A stretch of DNA of 64,000 nucleotides from assembly GCF_949769255.1 (NCBI RefSeq), contig NZ_OX458329.1, positions 434,001 to 498,000 on the forward strand, in the 5' to 3' direction. Made by a program: the position numbers and the translations under genes. The notes under the pieces were generated by a model. The model ran no database searches, had not been told where the DNA came from, and saw only the letters and a program-made list of their open reading frames with translations. The stretch comes from Mobiluncus massiliensis. GTDB lineage: Bacteria > Actinomycetota > Actinomycetes > Actinomycetales > Actinomycetaceae. This document shows positions 9,161 through 18,848 of this stretch, in pieces (within the stretch, counting starts at the first letter, position 1; each line of letters begins with the position of its first letter).

Positions 9161-10854
9161 GGGATGAGACCTTCCAAACGGGATTTCCATGATTCCAACT
9201 TTTCCGGCTCATCAAACCAGTACTCCTCGAGTAGGGGGATGATGTCATACCTTAATACAGCGCGCAGCCATTCGTCTTTTATCTTGTCTTTGCTGGTGCC
9301 ACACAGGTAGCTGTGACCGATACAGAATCCTTTGCCCAAGGCCGGGTCGCCGGCAATGTCGTGGTTCAGTTCAGCAATGGTTCTGACCACAGTATTGAAG
9401 TTCTCGTTCTCTAAGGAGCTTTGATATTGCTGGAAGCCCTCTGAAGCGAAAGCTGGCTTCATCTCAAAGAAACTGAAGCGTCGCCGCAGCGCATAGTCAA
9501 TCAGAGCGAGACTGCGGTCCGCGGTGTTCATCATCCCGATAACGTAAAGATTCCCCGGTACGCTAAATGGTTCGTCCGTGTAGGCCAAAGTCGCCGGCTT
9601 TCCCCGCTTGTCAGCCTCAAGCAACACCAACAGTTCACCGAATATCTGAGAGAGATTGCCGCGGTTAATTTCATCAATGATGAAGTAATATTCGTTGTTG
9701 CTATCGATCCGAGCTAGGTCGCAAAAACGCTTGAAAACCCCGTCTTTCAAGGCAAAACCAGAGCCATCAGGCTTGTATCCCATCACGAAGTCCTCGTAGG
9801 AATAGCTTTGGTGGAACTGTACCAGCTCAACGCGGCTCGAGTCTCGGGTCCCCATCATCGAATATGCCAGTCTCCGGGCGGCGTAGGTTTTGCCCACTCC
9901 GGGAGGCCCTTGCAGAATTATGTTCTTTTTCCATCCGAGAATGCCACGTAAATCTTCGTACTCCTGAGCACCAAGGTAGACTTCCGAGAGGAAATCATCC
10001 GTGGAATACGGTTGAAAATCGTTGGGTGTATCATCTGAGTCATCATCCCGTGTGACCACTGCCGTTTGAATTGGGGTTTCGTTCGCTTTCTCTTTCCGTC
10101 GTTGATTCTCAGCTTCGGAGCTCAAAAATGCCTCATGCGAAAGTTCATAGAATGTGCGCTGCCGGGATGAACCGGTTTTCAAAGATTCTGCAATACTGTC
10201 GCATATTTCCAGGTATTGGCTGCCGGTGGGCAGGGCGTTATGCTGTTCCTTTATTCTTGCCCTAATGGAATTCTCGAATGTGGATTGCTCGGTGAGATAC
10301 CAGCGATTCCTGGAGTCTAGGCACATATAGTCGTGTGGCCGTATCCAGTACAGGGCCATAGTCAGATTCCATTTCACAGCAAACTGTTTGCTAACCCGGT
10401 CAAAATTTTCAATGAAAGTTTCGCGATTTGAGACTGACTTATCTCTCGCGTAATTCAGTGCGGCACAGTACATGAGCCAAAGATTGTCGATATCCGAAGG
10501 CTGGCGTCGCGAGTCATTTTCAAATCCATAGTAGGTCGCCATGGGCGGCATCAGAGTGGAAATTCCATCGAAGTCCTCTACCGGCTGGGCGGCAATGGAA
10601 AATTCCTGCGAAATAGATGCAATGATGGCTTGTCGACTTTGGTCGCTTACCTTTTTGTTGAACAACCCAAATACGGTAAACGGATCTATGTCCGAGGGAA
10701 CTGGAACCGAGTCCAGGGTAGGTAAGTCCATCCCCAGATTGGCGAACACGGCCTGTAATTTACGGATTAGTGCCCCTCTGTCATCGCGGTAGGCCAGTAG
10801 CTGATTCGCAAACTTAGTGTAAAAGTCAATCCAAGTGAAATGCTTGTCTCCCAT
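9157..10854 (-). CDS. mcrB: McrB-like AAA+ GTPase of a methylcytosine-dependent restriction system
   Basis: The motor subunit that binds modified DNA through its N-terminal region and drives McrC with GTP. The AAA+ core shows Walker A GPPGVGKT at residues 316-323, Walker B FIIDEI at about 391-396, and the McrB-type signature MNTADRS at 442-448. The N-terminal 270 residues have no match I recognise and would be the target-recognition part. Length 565. The ATG at 10854 is preceded by GAGAGGATG. It forms an operon with mcrC through a four-base overlap. No methyltransferase is nearby, as expected for a type IV system. Confidence 0.92.
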   Translation of the reverse strand: MGDKHFTWIDFYTKFANQLLAYRDDRGALIRKLQAVFANLGMDLPTLDSVPVPSDIDPFTVFGLFNKKVSDQSRQAIIASISQEFSIAAQPVEDFDGISTLMPPMATYYGFENDSRRQPSDIDNLWLMYCAALNYARDKSVSNRETFIENFDRVSKQFAVKWNLTMALYWIRPHDYMCLDSRNRWYLTEQSTFENSIRARIKEQHNALPTGSQYLEICDSIAESLKTGSSRQRTFYELSHEAFLSSEAENQRRKEKANETPIQTAVVTRDDDSDDTPNDFQPYSTDDFLSEVYLGAQEYEDLRGILGWKKNIILQGPPGVGKTYAARRLAYSMMGTRDSSRVELVQFHQSYSYEDFVMGYKPDGSGFALKDGVFKRFCDLARIDSNNEYYFIIDEINRGNLSQIFGELLVLLEADKRGKPATLAYTDEPFSVPGNLYVIGMMNTADRSLALIDYALRRRFSFFEMKPAFASEGFQQYQSSLENENFNTVVRTIAELNHDIAGDPALGKGFCIGHSYLCGTSKDKIKDEWLRAVLRYDIIPLLEEYWFDEPEKLESWKSRLEGLIP

Positions 10855-10879
10855 TTTTCATCCTCTCGCTGGAACTCTA

Positions 10880-10897
10880 TCTAAAACATAGTTTAGA
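10880..10897. promoter_or_regulatory. Inverted repeat upstream of mcrBC, possible operator
   Basis: TCTAAA-N6-TTTAGA lies 26 bases upstream of the mcrB start within an AT-rich patch that would suit the mcrB promoter. Symmetry and position are all that can be seen; no regulator is encoded beside it. Confidence 0.3.
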
Positions 10898-10952
10898 GAT
10901 GACCCTGGAGGTGAAAATTTCAGAGTTATTTACGGACCCAGACCCGGCCGGG

Positions 10953-11681
10953 TTACTCCTCGTCGCGGCGCAGGAATTCGCTCAAGCGGTTGGCGGCGGC
11001 GACGACGGCGGTGCCGTGGGTGCGGCCGGGCTGGCGGCCCAAACGTTCGATAGGTCCCGAGACAGATACGGCGGCGACGACGCGTCCGGTCGCGCCGCGG
11101 ACCGGGGCGGACACGGAGGCAACGCCGGGTTCACGTTCCCCAACCGATTGCGCCCAACCGCGCCGACGGACTTCTGAAAGCATAGTGGCGTTGAAGGCCG
11201 CCCCACGCAGCCCCCGGTGTAGACGTTCGGGTTCCTCCCATGCGAGCAGGATCTGGGCGGCGGATCCGGCTTGCATAGTCAGAGTCGCTCCCACCGGAAT
11301 CGAGTCGCGCAAACCGATGGGTCGTTCGGCGGCGGCCACACAAATCCGCTGATCGCCTTGACGGCGATACAGTTGGCAAGACTCGTGAGTATGGTCGCGC
11401 AGGGCAGCCAGTACCGGCGCGGCGACACTCAAAAGTCTGTCGTCCCCGGCTGCTCCGGCCAGTTCCGCTAGGCGGGGCCCCAACGTGAAGCGACCTTGGG
11501 AGTCCCGGGTCAGGAAACGATGATGTTCCAAAGCCACCGCTAGGCGGTAAATGGTGGGCCGGGCCAAATGCGTGGTGTCCACCAGTTGAGCCAGGGTCGC
11601 GGGACCGGCCTCCAAGGTCGAGAGAATCAGTACCGCTTTGTCGAGTACCCCTACACCGGAATTTGCGCTAGACTTGTCCAT
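10953..11681 (-). CDS. ltbR: IclR-family regulator, LtbR/NdgR-like
   Basis: A 242-residue IclR protein. The N-terminal winged helix-turn-helix (about residues 8-65) reads VGVLDKAVLILSTLEAG and ARPTIYRLAVALE; the C-terminal ligand domain contains CQLYRRQGDQRICVAAAE and a serine-rich segment. It is divergent from leuCD, the arrangement of LtbR in corynebacteria and NdgR in streptomycetes, which control leucine (and in Corynebacterium tryptophan) genes. That role is inferred from position and family. The start at 11681 has CAAGG just upstream; a longer frame further upstream overlaps leuC antisense and is not credible. Confidence 0.85.
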   Translation of the reverse strand: MDKSSANSGVGVLDKAVLILSTLEAGPATLAQLVDTTHLARPTIYRLAVALEHHRFLTRDSQGRFTLGPRLAELAGAAGDDRLLSVAAPVLAALRDHTHESCQLYRRQGDQRICVAAAERPIGLRDSIPVGATLTMQAGSAAQILLAWEEPERLHRGLRGAAFNATMLSEVRRRGWAQSVGEREPGVASVSAPVRGATGRVVAAVSVSGPIERLGRQPGRTHGTAVVAAANRLSEFLRRDEE

Positions 11682-11698
11682 ACCTTGATATTGCCATC

Positions 11699-11709
11699 TC
11701 ACAATGTGA
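11699..11709. promoter_or_regulatory. Palindrome in the ltbR-leuC intergenic region, likely operator
   Basis: TCACA-A-TGTGA, extended by partly symmetric flanks (TTGCC... and ...TGCAA), lies 18 bases from the ltbR start and 117 bases from leuC. This is a suitable place for an IclR regulator to control itself and the divergent leuCD operon. Confidence 0.45.
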
Positions 11710-11825
11710 AATGCAAGTTGGCTGGTAATACCGGGTAAACATTGATAACAACAGGAAAACCCGCGGAACTCCGCACCGTCCCCAACGGGCGAACGTTCCG
11801 GACTGCGCAATGAAAAGAGGCAAAA

Positions 11826-13226
11826 ATGGGTGAGACGCTTGCACAAAAAGTATGGCGCGACCACGTGGTGAAAAAAGGGGAAAACGGAGCGCCGGATTTG
11901 CTCTATATTGACCTGCAGCTGTGCCACGAAGTGACCAGTCCGCAAGCCTTTGACGGGCTGCGTCAAGCCGGGCGGAAGGTGCGCCGCCCCGAACTGACGC
12001 TGGCTACAGAGGACCACAACACTCCCACACAAGACATTGACCGTCCCATCACCGACCCGACCTCTGCGCTGCAGATTGAAACCTTGCGAAAAAATGCTGC
12101 GGACTTCGGGCTCCGACTCCACTCCCTGGGCGACGCCGACCAGGGCATTGTCCACGTGGTCGGGCCGCAGCTGGGGCTGACCCAACCGGGAATGACCGTA
12201 GTCTGCGGGGACTCGCACACGTCGACCCACGGGGCTTTTGGGGCGCTCGCCTTGGGGATTGGCACTTCGGAGGTCGAGCACGTGCTGGCGACGCAGACGC
12301 TGCCGCTGGCTCCTTTCAAAACGATGGCGATCAATGTTTCCGGTCACTTGAAACCGGGTGTGACCTCGAAAGACTTGATCTTGGCAATCATCGCGAAAAT
12401 CGGCACCAACGGCGGGCAAGGTTACGTCCTGGAATACCGCGGCTCCGCGATTGAGGATTTGTCGATGGAAGCGCGGATGACAATTTGCAATATGTCTATC
12501 GAGGCCGGGGCGCGTGCCGGCATGATTGCCCCGGACGACACGACTTTTGCGTACTTACAAGGCCGTCCGCACGCCCCTGAGGGAGCGGATTGGGACGCCG
12601 CCGTAGCGTACTGGCGAACCCTGCCGACCGACGCGGACGCCCAGTTTGACGCCGAGGTCGATATTGACGCCGATGCCCTCGAACCATTCGTGACCTGGGG
12701 CACCAACCCGGGCATGGGGGTGGCGTTGAGCGGGGAGGTGCCTGACCCCGCCGCGCTGAGTGATGAAACCGCACGCCTGACTGCCCAGAAAGCCCTGGCA
12801 TACATGGATTTGCAGCCGGGCACAAAAATGCGTGACATCAAAGTGGACACGGTGTTTATCGGCTCGTGCACGAACGGGCGTCTGGAGGACTTGCGTGCCG
12901 CCGCCAAGGTCGTGAAGGGCCATCACAAGAGCCCGGACGTGCGTGTGCTGGTGGTGCCGGGGTCCGCGCGGGTGCGTCTGCAGGCGGAACGGGAAGGCCT
13001 CGATCAGATTTTCCGCGATTTTGGCGCCGAGTGGCGCAACGCCGGCTGTTCCATGTGCCTGGCGATGAACCCGGACAAACTCGCGCCCGGCGAGCGTTCA
13101 GCCTCGACGTCCAACCGCAACTTTGAGGGCCGCCAGGGCAAAGGCGGGCGCACCCACCTGGTGAGTCCGCTAGTCGCCGCCGCTACCGCGATTCGCGGCA
13201 CCCTCAGCGGACCCAACGACCTATAG
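11826..13226 (+). CDS. leuC: 3-isopropylmalate dehydratase large subunit
   Basis: The aconitase-type large subunit of isopropylmalate isomerase, converting 2- to 3-isopropylmalate in leucine synthesis. It shows [14 protein letters not shown] near residue 128 and the [4Fe-4S] cysteines in IGSCTNGR (near residue 347) and in [10 protein letters not shown] (near 407). Length 466 is normal. AGAGG precedes the ATG. leuD follows after 27 bases. Confidence 0.96.
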   Translation: MGETLAQKVWRDHVVKKGENGAPDLLYIDLQLCHEVTSPQAFDGLRQAGRKVRRPELTLATEDHNTPTQDIDRPITDPTSALQIETLRKNAADFGLRLHSLGDADQGIVHVVGPQLGLTQPGMTVVCGDSHTSTHGAFGALALGIGTSEVEHVLATQTLPLAPFKTMAINVSGHLKPGVTSKDLILAIIAKIGTNGGQGYVLEYRGSAIEDLSMEARMTICNMSIEAGARAGMIAPDDTTFAYLQGRPHAPEGADWDAAVAYWRTLPTDADAQFDAEVDIDADALEPFVTWGTNPGMGVALSGEVPDPAALSDETARLTAQKALAYMDLQPGTKMRDIKVDTVFIGSCTNGRLEDLRAAAKVVKGHHKSPDVRVLVVPGSARVRLQAEREGLDQIFRDFGAEWRNAGCSMCLAMNPDKLAPGERSASTSNRNFEGRQGKGGRTHLVSPLVAAATAIRGTLSGPNDL

Positions 13227-13253
13227 ATTCAGCTTTAAGAAAAGGAAAAACAA

Positions 13254-13892
13254 ATGGAAAAGTTTACGAAACACACCGGCGTGGGAGTTCCGCTGCAGGT
13301 CACGAACGTGGATACCGATCAGATTATCCCCGCAGTTTATTTGAAACGCGTGACAAAAACCGGGTTCGATGATGCGCTGTTTGCCGCCTGGCGCACGGAT
13401 CCGAAGTTTGTGCTGAATCAGGAGGCTTACCGGTCGGGTACCGTTTTGGTGGCGGGCAAGGACTTTGGCACCGGGTCCAGCCGTGAGCACGCGGTGTGGG
13501 CGCTGCGCGATTACGGTTTCAAAGTCATTCTCTCGCCGAAATTTGCCGATATTTTCCGGGGTAACGCCGGGAAACAAGGCTTGGTGACCGGGGTTATCAG
13601 CCAGGCCGACTGCGACCGGCTCTGGGAGATCCTGCAAGCCAATCCGGGGGCGAAAGTTTGCGTGGATTTGGAGGCGCGTACCGCCAGCGTAGAGGATTTC
13701 ACCTGCAGTTTTGCCATCGATGATTACACGCGCTGGCGGTTAATGGAAGGGTTGGACGATATTTCGCTGACCCTGCGCGACGAGGCGGCCATCGCAGCTT
13801 ACGAAGCGCGGCGCCCGTCATTTAAACCTCAGACGCTGCCGGCTAAACACCTGCCGCCCGAGCCGGTTCAATCCGCTCGTCCCGTGAACTAG
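13254..13892 (+). CDS. leuD: 3-isopropylmalate dehydratase small subunit
   Basis: The swivel-domain partner of LeuC. Characteristic segments are [13 protein letters not shown] near residue 17, [14 protein letters not shown] near residue 70 and [14 protein letters not shown]. Length 212 residues. AAAGGAAAAACAA precedes the ATG. Cotranscribed with leuC. Confidence 0.96.
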   Translation: MEKFTKHTGVGVPLQVTNVDTDQIIPAVYLKRVTKTGFDDALFAAWRTDPKFVLNQEAYRSGTVLVAGKDFGTGSSREHAVWALRDYGFKVILSPKFADIFRGNAGKQGLVTGVISQADCDRLWEILQANPGAKVCVDLEARTASVEDFTCSFAIDDYTRWRLMEGLDDISLTLRDEAAIAAYEARRPSFKPQTLPAKHLPPEPVQSARPVN

Positions 13893-13975
13893 AGCCGGGA
13901 GTCTCGACCCTGCGCGGTGGGCGAGCGCCGCGGGGTAAAATAGGAGGAACCTATTGAGTTGACGGAAGGAAGCCG

Positions 13976-15295
13976 ATGTCGGTTTTGCAGGTGAACGGCG
14001 GGCGACCGCTGCAGGGCGAGATAACCGTGCGGGGAGCCAAGAACCTGGTCCCCAAAGCCATGGTGGCGTCGTTGCTCTCCCCGGAAACATCCCAGCTGGC
14101 GTCCGTGCCGGACATACGCGATGTCGAAGTGGTCACGAAACTGTTGAACCTGCACGGGGTTGAGGTCGATTTCGACAAAACCGAGGGCGTGCTGACGATG
14201 AACCCCGTCAAGGTCGCGGCGGCTTCGGTGCAAGACGTCGACCGACACGCCGGCTCGTCGCGTATCCCCATCCTGCTGTGCGGGCCGCTGCTACACCGCC
14301 TGGGGGAGGCGATTATTCCGAATCTGGGCGGGTGCAATATCGGCGGGCGGCCCATCGATTTTCACCTCAATACTTTGCGGGCTTTCGGTGCGGAAGTCGA
14401 CAAACTACCCAATGGCATCCACCTTTCCGCACCAAATGGCCTGGAGGGTACGAAAGTTGAGCTGCCTTATCCCAGCGTGGGAGCCACCGAACAAACCCTG
14501 CTGACCGCGGTGCGGGCGCGGGGCATCACCGAGCTGCGCGGGGCGGCGGTGGAACCCGAAATCATGGATTTGGTCGCTATCCTGCAAAAAATGGGCGCGA
14601 TTATTTCCGTGGACACCGACCGGGTCATCCGCATCGAAGGTGTCGATGAGCTGCGCGGATTCACCCACACCGCCCTGCCGGATCGGATTGAGGCGGCTTC
14701 GTGGGCTTCCGCGGCGCTGGTCACCGGCGGGGACATCACGGTCAAGGGCGCTCGCCAGGCTGACATGATGACGTTCCTCAACACGTTCCGCAAGGTCGGC
14801 GGGGATTTCGACATCACCGAGGACTCGATTCGATTCCGGCGCGGCACCCAGGGTGATCTGAAGTCGATTGTGCTGGAAACCAATGTTCACCCCGGTTTTA
14901 TGACCGACTGGCAGCAGCCGCTGGTGGTGGCGTTGACGCAGGCTCAAGGTTTGTCGATTGTGCACGAGACCGTGTACGAAAATCGTTTCGGTTTCACTGA
15001 GGCACTGCGCCGGATGGGTGCGCATATTCAGGTTTACCGCGAGTGTTTGGGCGGACTGCGGTGCCGTTTCGGGGCACGGAACTTTTACCATTCCGCGGTT
15101 ATTTCCGGGCCGACCCCGCTGCACGGCACGGACATCGAGGTTCCGGATTTGCGTGGCGGTTTTTCGCACCTCATTGCGGCTTTGGCGGCGCAGGGAGTCT
15201 CGAATGTTTCCGGAGTGGACATCATCAACCGCGGCTACGAAAACTTCATGAACAAGCTAAAAGCTTTGGATGCACAGGTGGAGCTGCACTCATGA
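13976..15295 (+). CDS. murA: UDP-N-acetylglucosamine 1-carboxyvinyltransferase
   Basis: The first committed step of peptidoglycan synthesis, transferring enolpyruvate from PEP to UDP-GlcNAc. The catalytic loop is present as LGGCNIGGRPIDFHL with the active-site cysteine that fosfomycin attacks, near residue 120. The N-terminal GGRPLQGEITVRGAKN contains the conserved Lys-Asn pair. Length 439 is somewhat longer than the usual 420. GGAAGG lies upstream of the ATG. The next gene overlaps by four bases. Confidence 0.95.
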   Translation: MSVLQVNGGRPLQGEITVRGAKNLVPKAMVASLLSPETSQLASVPDIRDVEVVTKLLNLHGVEVDFDKTEGVLTMNPVKVAAASVQDVDRHAGSSRIPILLCGPLLHRLGEAIIPNLGGCNIGGRPIDFHLNTLRAFGAEVDKLPNGIHLSAPNGLEGTKVELPYPSVGATEQTLLTAVRARGITELRGAAVEPEIMDLVAILQKMGAIISVDTDRVIRIEGVDELRGFTHTALPDRIEAASWASAALVTGGDITVKGARQADMMTFLNTFRKVGGDFDITEDSIRFRRGTQGDLKSIVLETNVHPGFMTDWQQPLVVALTQAQGLSIVHETVYENRFGFTEALRRMGAHIQVYRECLGGLRCRFGARNFYHSAVISGPTPLHGTDIEVPDLRGGFSHLIAALAAQGVSNVSGVDIINRGYENFMNKLKALDAQVELHS

Positions 15296-16122
15296 CGAAA
15301 TCTTCCAATCCTGACCGCACCAGGCTGGTCGCGCAGTTTTCCCGTCCCTTTCGGTTGAACCGGGCGGGCCGTCCCGCGATGGGATGGGTGTATTTCTGGG
15401 CTTCACTGCCGGTGCGTGCGGTGCTGATAGCGCTGATGAAGCGGCACTATGCCGGGGTGGAAAACCTGCCTGAAAGCGGCGGATTTATTGCCGTGTCCAA
15501 TCACGTCACGGAAATCGACTCGGTGACGTTTTCGCACTTCCTGGTGGCTAATCACTATTCCCCGCGAATGCTCATGAAAGAAGAAATGATGCACTGGCCG
15601 GTGGTGGGCTTTTGCGCCCGGCACTCGCGGATGATTCCGGTGTTTCGGGAAACCACCCATGCGGCAGATTCCCTGATTGCCGCCAAAGCTGCCCTGAAAG
15701 TCGGAGAGTGCGTGGGAATGTTTCCGGAAGGAACCCTCACTCGTGACCCCGACTTGTGGCCGATGAAAGGCCACACCGGCGCGGCACGATTGGCGTTGGA
15801 AACCCAGGTTCCGGTGGTGCCCGTCGCCCAGTGGGGGGCACACAAGACCCTGGCGCCCTACGGAAAACTGCACTGGCCACCCCGTGGTCGAGTGTCGCTG
15901 GTGGCAGGTCCCCCCGTCGACTTGAGCGACCTCTACGGGAAACAGGACGATCACGAGGCCGTGACGGAGGCGACCCGGCGGATTATGGCTGACCTGACCG
16001 ACCTTCTGCGGGGTCTGCGACCTGGTGAAGAACCCCCCGTGAAAGTGTGGGACATGAAAGTCGACGGCGACCGCTACGGACGTAAGAAAAAACGTCCCAA
16101 AGGCGGGAAAAAGTCGCGTTAG
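15292..16122 (+). CDS. plsC: 1-acyl-sn-glycerol-3-phosphate acyltransferase (PlsC-like)
   Basis: A membrane-associated lysophospholipid acyltransferase of 276 residues. The HX4D catalytic motif is NHVTEID near residue 70 and the glycerophosphate-binding motif is FPEGTLTR near residue 143. A hydrophobic N-terminal helix (MGWVYFWASLPVRAVLIAL) and a very basic tail rich in K and R flank the domain. The ATG overlaps the murA stop (ATGA), which fixes the start. Its place between murA and ddl is typical of actinobacteria. Confidence 0.9.
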   Translation: MTKSSNPDRTRLVAQFSRPFRLNRAGRPAMGWVYFWASLPVRAVLIALMKRHYAGVENLPESGGFIAVSNHVTEIDSVTFSHFLVANHYSPRMLMKEEMMHWPVVGFCARHSRMIPVFRETTHAADSLIAAKAALKVGECVGMFPEGTLTRDPDLWPMKGHTGAARLALETQVPVVPVAQWGAHKTLAPYGKLHWPPRGRVSLVAGPPVDLSDLYGKQDDHEAVTEATRRIMADLTDLLRGLRPGEEPPVKVWDMKVDGDRYGRKKKRPKGGKKSR

Positions 16123-16159
16123 ACCTGTTGGAATACCCGGAACAGAAAGGGGGCGAGCG

Positions 16160-16660
16160 TTGCGAAACTTCGACGATGATGCCGAAGACACCGGTATCTG
16201 GGACAAGAGAACCAAAAAAACCGTGATTGGCGCTTTCATTTTCTTTGCCGCCGGATTGTTCCTGGCGTGGGAATTTGGCAATATCAATGGCAATAATCCA
16301 GAGCAGCGTCCCGCCGACGCGGCCGCTCGTGAGGAAACCTATTGGAAACAGATTACTTTCCTGAACCCCGGTTTCCCCGCTGAACTGCGCAAAGAAGTCA
16401 CCAAAATGGGATGGCGGGCGTGTGGAAAGCTGGAATCCGGCTGGGATCCCACTCGGGTGCTGGCATTCATTGCCGAAAGCGACAACGGCTCCGGGTCGGA
16501 CAAGCTGCCGATGCCGGCCACCCAGGTGCAATTCTGGATTGGGGTGGAGCAATCCGCAGCGATGTCCCTGTGTCCCGAACAGGAATCGAAACTAGACGGT
16601 TGGCTGGAAAACTTTGCCCCCAAACCGGCTCCTACGCCTACGGTAACTGAGCCAGCCTAA
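16160..16660 (+). CDS. Small membrane-anchored protein, DUF732-like
   Basis: 166 residues beginning at a TTG with AAAGGGGGCGAGCG just upstream. One transmembrane segment (about residues 21-41: TVIGAFIFFAAGLFLAWEFG) leaves a C-terminal domain outside the membrane with two cysteines, in GWRACGKLESGW and AAMSLCPEQ. That spacing of small hydrophobic turns and paired cysteines resembles DUF732, an actinobacterial secreted domain of unknown function; the match is by pattern only. The tail is proline-threonine rich. It sits where many relatives carry gpsA, between plsC and ddl. Confidence 0.65.
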   Translation: MRNFDDDAEDTGIWDKRTKKTVIGAFIFFAAGLFLAWEFGNINGNNPEQRPADAAAREETYWKQITFLNPGFPAELRKEVTKMGWRACGKLESGWDPTRVLAFIAESDNGSGSDKLPMPATQVQFWIGVEQSAAMSLCPEQESKLDGWLENFAPKPAPTPTVTEPA

Positions 16661-16702
16661 AGGAATTCAAGAAAAACCCCCGAAAGGACTAAAGTTTTAC
16701 CC

Positions 16703-17830
16703 ATGAGTGAAGGCGAACAAAAGACCCGGGTAGCGGTTATTTTCGGTGGACGCAGCGGGGAACACTCGATTTCTTGCGCCACGGCAGCGGGTGTACTCGA
16801 CCATATCGACCGCACGCGTTTTGAACCGATACCAATCGGAATCACCAAGGCCGGAGCGTGGGTGTTGATGCCTGATGAGTCCGATTCGCTGCGTCTCCAG
16901 GACGGGCAGGGTGCTGAGATTGAGGATAACGGGACTTTCGTGGCGTTAGTGCCGCAAAACCAGCATTTATTCTTTTGGGATTCCCGCACCCCCAGCGCTC
17001 CCATCAAGGACCTGGGCCGTGTTGACGTGGTGATGCCGCTGCTACACGGACCTTACGGAGAGGACGGGACGATTCAGGGTCTGTGTGAGATGGTTGGCGT
17101 GCCCTATACCGGTTGCGGGGTGGGCGCCTCCTCTAACGGAATGGACAAGGGGTGTGCGAAAGTTCTGTTGGAACACGGGGGGATTCCCGTGGGACGCTAC
17201 CACGTCATCACGGACTTTGATTGGCGCCACCGCGCGGACGAAGTCCCGGCTCCGATTCTGTCGTGGGGGTTGCCGGTCTTTGTGAAGCCGGCGCGTGCCG
17301 GGTCTTCCTTAGGGGTCACAAGGGTGGATTCGTGGCAGGACTTTGAGGCTGCGGTCGTCGCCGCTCGCCGCCACGACCCGAAAGTTATCGTGGAAGCCGC
17401 GGTGCAGGGCGCTCGTGAAGTTGAGTGTGCTGTTTTGGAGGGGCGTGCCGGGGGAGCCCCCCGCACCACCCCGCCGGGGGAAGTCGTGATGGTTTCCACT
17501 CCTGGAATGTACGATTTCCAATCCAAGTATTTTGCCAACGAGGCTGTGCGATTGCAGATTCCAGCCCAGATTCCCGCCGGTGTCGCGACGCAGATTCAAA
17601 ACTATGCCCGCCAGGCTTTCCAGCTTTTAGGCGGGGAGGGCCTGAGCCGAGTGGACTTTTTCTATGTGCCCGATACCGGGGAAATCATCCTCAACGAAGT
17701 CAACACCATGCCCGGAATGACGCCCTATTCCCTGTATCCGGGAATGTGGGAGAACGTGGGACTGTCCTACACCGACCTGGTCACTGAGCTGATTGAGCTG
17801 GCTTTGGCTCACCCGCAAGGGTTACGGTGA
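16703..17830 (+). CDS. ddl: D-alanine--D-alanine ligase
   Basis: An ATP-grasp enzyme making D-Ala-D-Ala for peptidoglycan. N-terminal VAVIFGGRSGEHSIS, the central PLLHGPYGEDGTIQGL, FVKPARAGSSLGVT in the ATP-grasp fold and the metal-binding ILNEVNTMPGMT near the C-terminus are all in place. Length 375. The residue equivalent to the Tyr/Phe vancomycin determinant was not assessed. AAAGGA lies 12 bases upstream of the ATG. Confidence 0.95.
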   Translation: MSEGEQKTRVAVIFGGRSGEHSISCATAAGVLDHIDRTRFEPIPIGITKAGAWVLMPDESDSLRLQDGQGAEIEDNGTFVALVPQNQHLFFWDSRTPSAPIKDLGRVDVVMPLLHGPYGEDGTIQGLCEMVGVPYTGCGVGASSNGMDKGCAKVLLEHGGIPVGRYHVITDFDWRHRADEVPAPILSWGLPVFVKPARAGSSLGVTRVDSWQDFEAAVVAARRHDPKVIVEAAVQGAREVECAVLEGRAGGAPRTTPPGEVVMVSTPGMYDFQSKYFANEAVRLQIPAQIPAGVATQIQNYARQAFQLLGGEGLSRVDFFYVPDTGEIILNEVNTMPGMTPYSLYPGMWENVGLSYTDLVTELIELALAHPQGLR

Positions 17831-17913
17831 GGCGGACGTAGCTATCGTCCCGCCCGGAGCGGACCCCTCAGCCGAAACTACAGATAGAATGAATATGAAT
17901 CGAAAGGACAACG

Positions 17914-18822
17914 ATGTCAGATAATAAAGTCATTTTGGTGATGAGCTCCGAAACTCCGCAAGGATTGGCAGGTGACCAGGACTTATGTGATGCTTTGCGC
18001 GACCACGGAATCGAACCGGTCATGCGCAGCTGGGACGACCCCAGCGTGGATTGGTCAGAAGGTCGGTTCGCAGTGTTGCGTTCGACCCCGAACTATGCGC
18101 ATCGCCGCGAGGAGTTTCTCAAGTGGGCGCATTCCGTACCAAAGTTGCTGAACACCCCCGAAATCTTGGAATGGAACACGGATAAGCACTACCTGCGCGA
18201 GCTACAAAAGTTGGGGATGCCCATCATTCCGACGACTTGGCTGGAACCCGAACGAAACCTCACTAAACATCAGGTTCACTCCCGTTTCCCCGCCTTCGGC
18301 GACTTCGTGGTGAAGCCGACCATCTCCAGCGGGGGGCGCGGCGTGGGACGCTACACTTCGACTTCCGCCAATTCGCGGCGCGAAGCTATCGAACACGCGA
18401 TGGACCTGCTGTCTGCCGGTTCAGGCGTGATGATTCAGCGCTACTTAGAGGAAGTCGAGACACAAGGCGAGGTCTCGATTGTGTACTACAACGGGGTCAT
18501 CTCCCATACGGTGCAAAAGGGCGCTATGCTGCACGCCGCCTGCGAGGGCCCGGAGCCGGAACAGATCGTCACCGCCCGTTATTCCAGCCAGGAAGAATGG
18601 GGGTGGGGCGAGCAGGTTCGCCGCTACATCCACGACTACATTAAATTGACTTCGGAACACGATACCCAGGTACTTTACGACCGGATTGACATGGTGGCTG
18701 ACGGTAAAGGCTCGTACTACGTAATGGAAATATCGCTGGTAGAAGGCAACCTGTACCTGGATTCCGCCCGGGAGGCGGTGGAACACTTCGCGGACGCCAT
18801 TATCCAGCGTTACTACTGGTAA
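17914..18822 (+). CDS. ATP-grasp ligase, DcsG/RimK-like, unknown substrate
   Basis: A 302-residue ATP-grasp protein. FAVLRSTPNYAHRREEFLKW, LLNTPEILEWNTDKHYL and IIPTTWLEP are the segments that resemble the D-cycloserine synthase DcsG and related COG0189 ligases; DFVVKPTISSGGRGVGRY is the ATP-binding lid and VMEISLVEGNLYL carries the metal ligands. GAAAGGACAACG precedes the ATG. It stands 83 bases after ddl, with a TAGAAT box between, so it may have its own promoter. A link to D-amino acid or cell-wall chemistry is inference from position only. Confidence 0.75.
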   Translation: MSDNKVILVMSSETPQGLAGDQDLCDALRDHGIEPVMRSWDDPSVDWSEGRFAVLRSTPNYAHRREEFLKWAHSVPKLLNTPEILEWNTDKHYLRELQKLGMPIIPTTWLEPERNLTKHQVHSRFPAFGDFVVKPTISSGGRGVGRYTSTSANSRREAIEHAMDLLSAGSGVMIQRYLEEVETQGEVSIVYYNGVISHTVQKGAMLHAACEGPEPEQIVTARYSSQEEWGWGEQVRRYIHDYIKLTSEHDTQVLYDRIDMVADGKGSYYVMEISLVEGNLYLDSAREAVEHFADAIIQRYYW

Positions 18823-18848
18823 GCCGGTTTTTCGCCAGCGGTTGAGGT

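Noticed and set aside
10953..12419. A long minus-strand frame extending the IclR regulator over leuC
   Set aside because: The extra 246 residues run antisense through the conserved leuC coding sequence and have no IclR homology; the family N-terminus begins at 11681.
14405..15169. Long antisense frames over murA, gltX, the chemoreceptors, glpA, purT and the lysine importer genes
   Set aside because: They mirror conserved coding sequences of high third-position GC, have no ribosome-binding sites and encode no recognisable domains.
15043..15291. An upstream extension of the acyltransferase frame into murA
   Set aside because: It is out of frame within conserved murA codons; the overlapping ATGA at 15292 gives the normal start.
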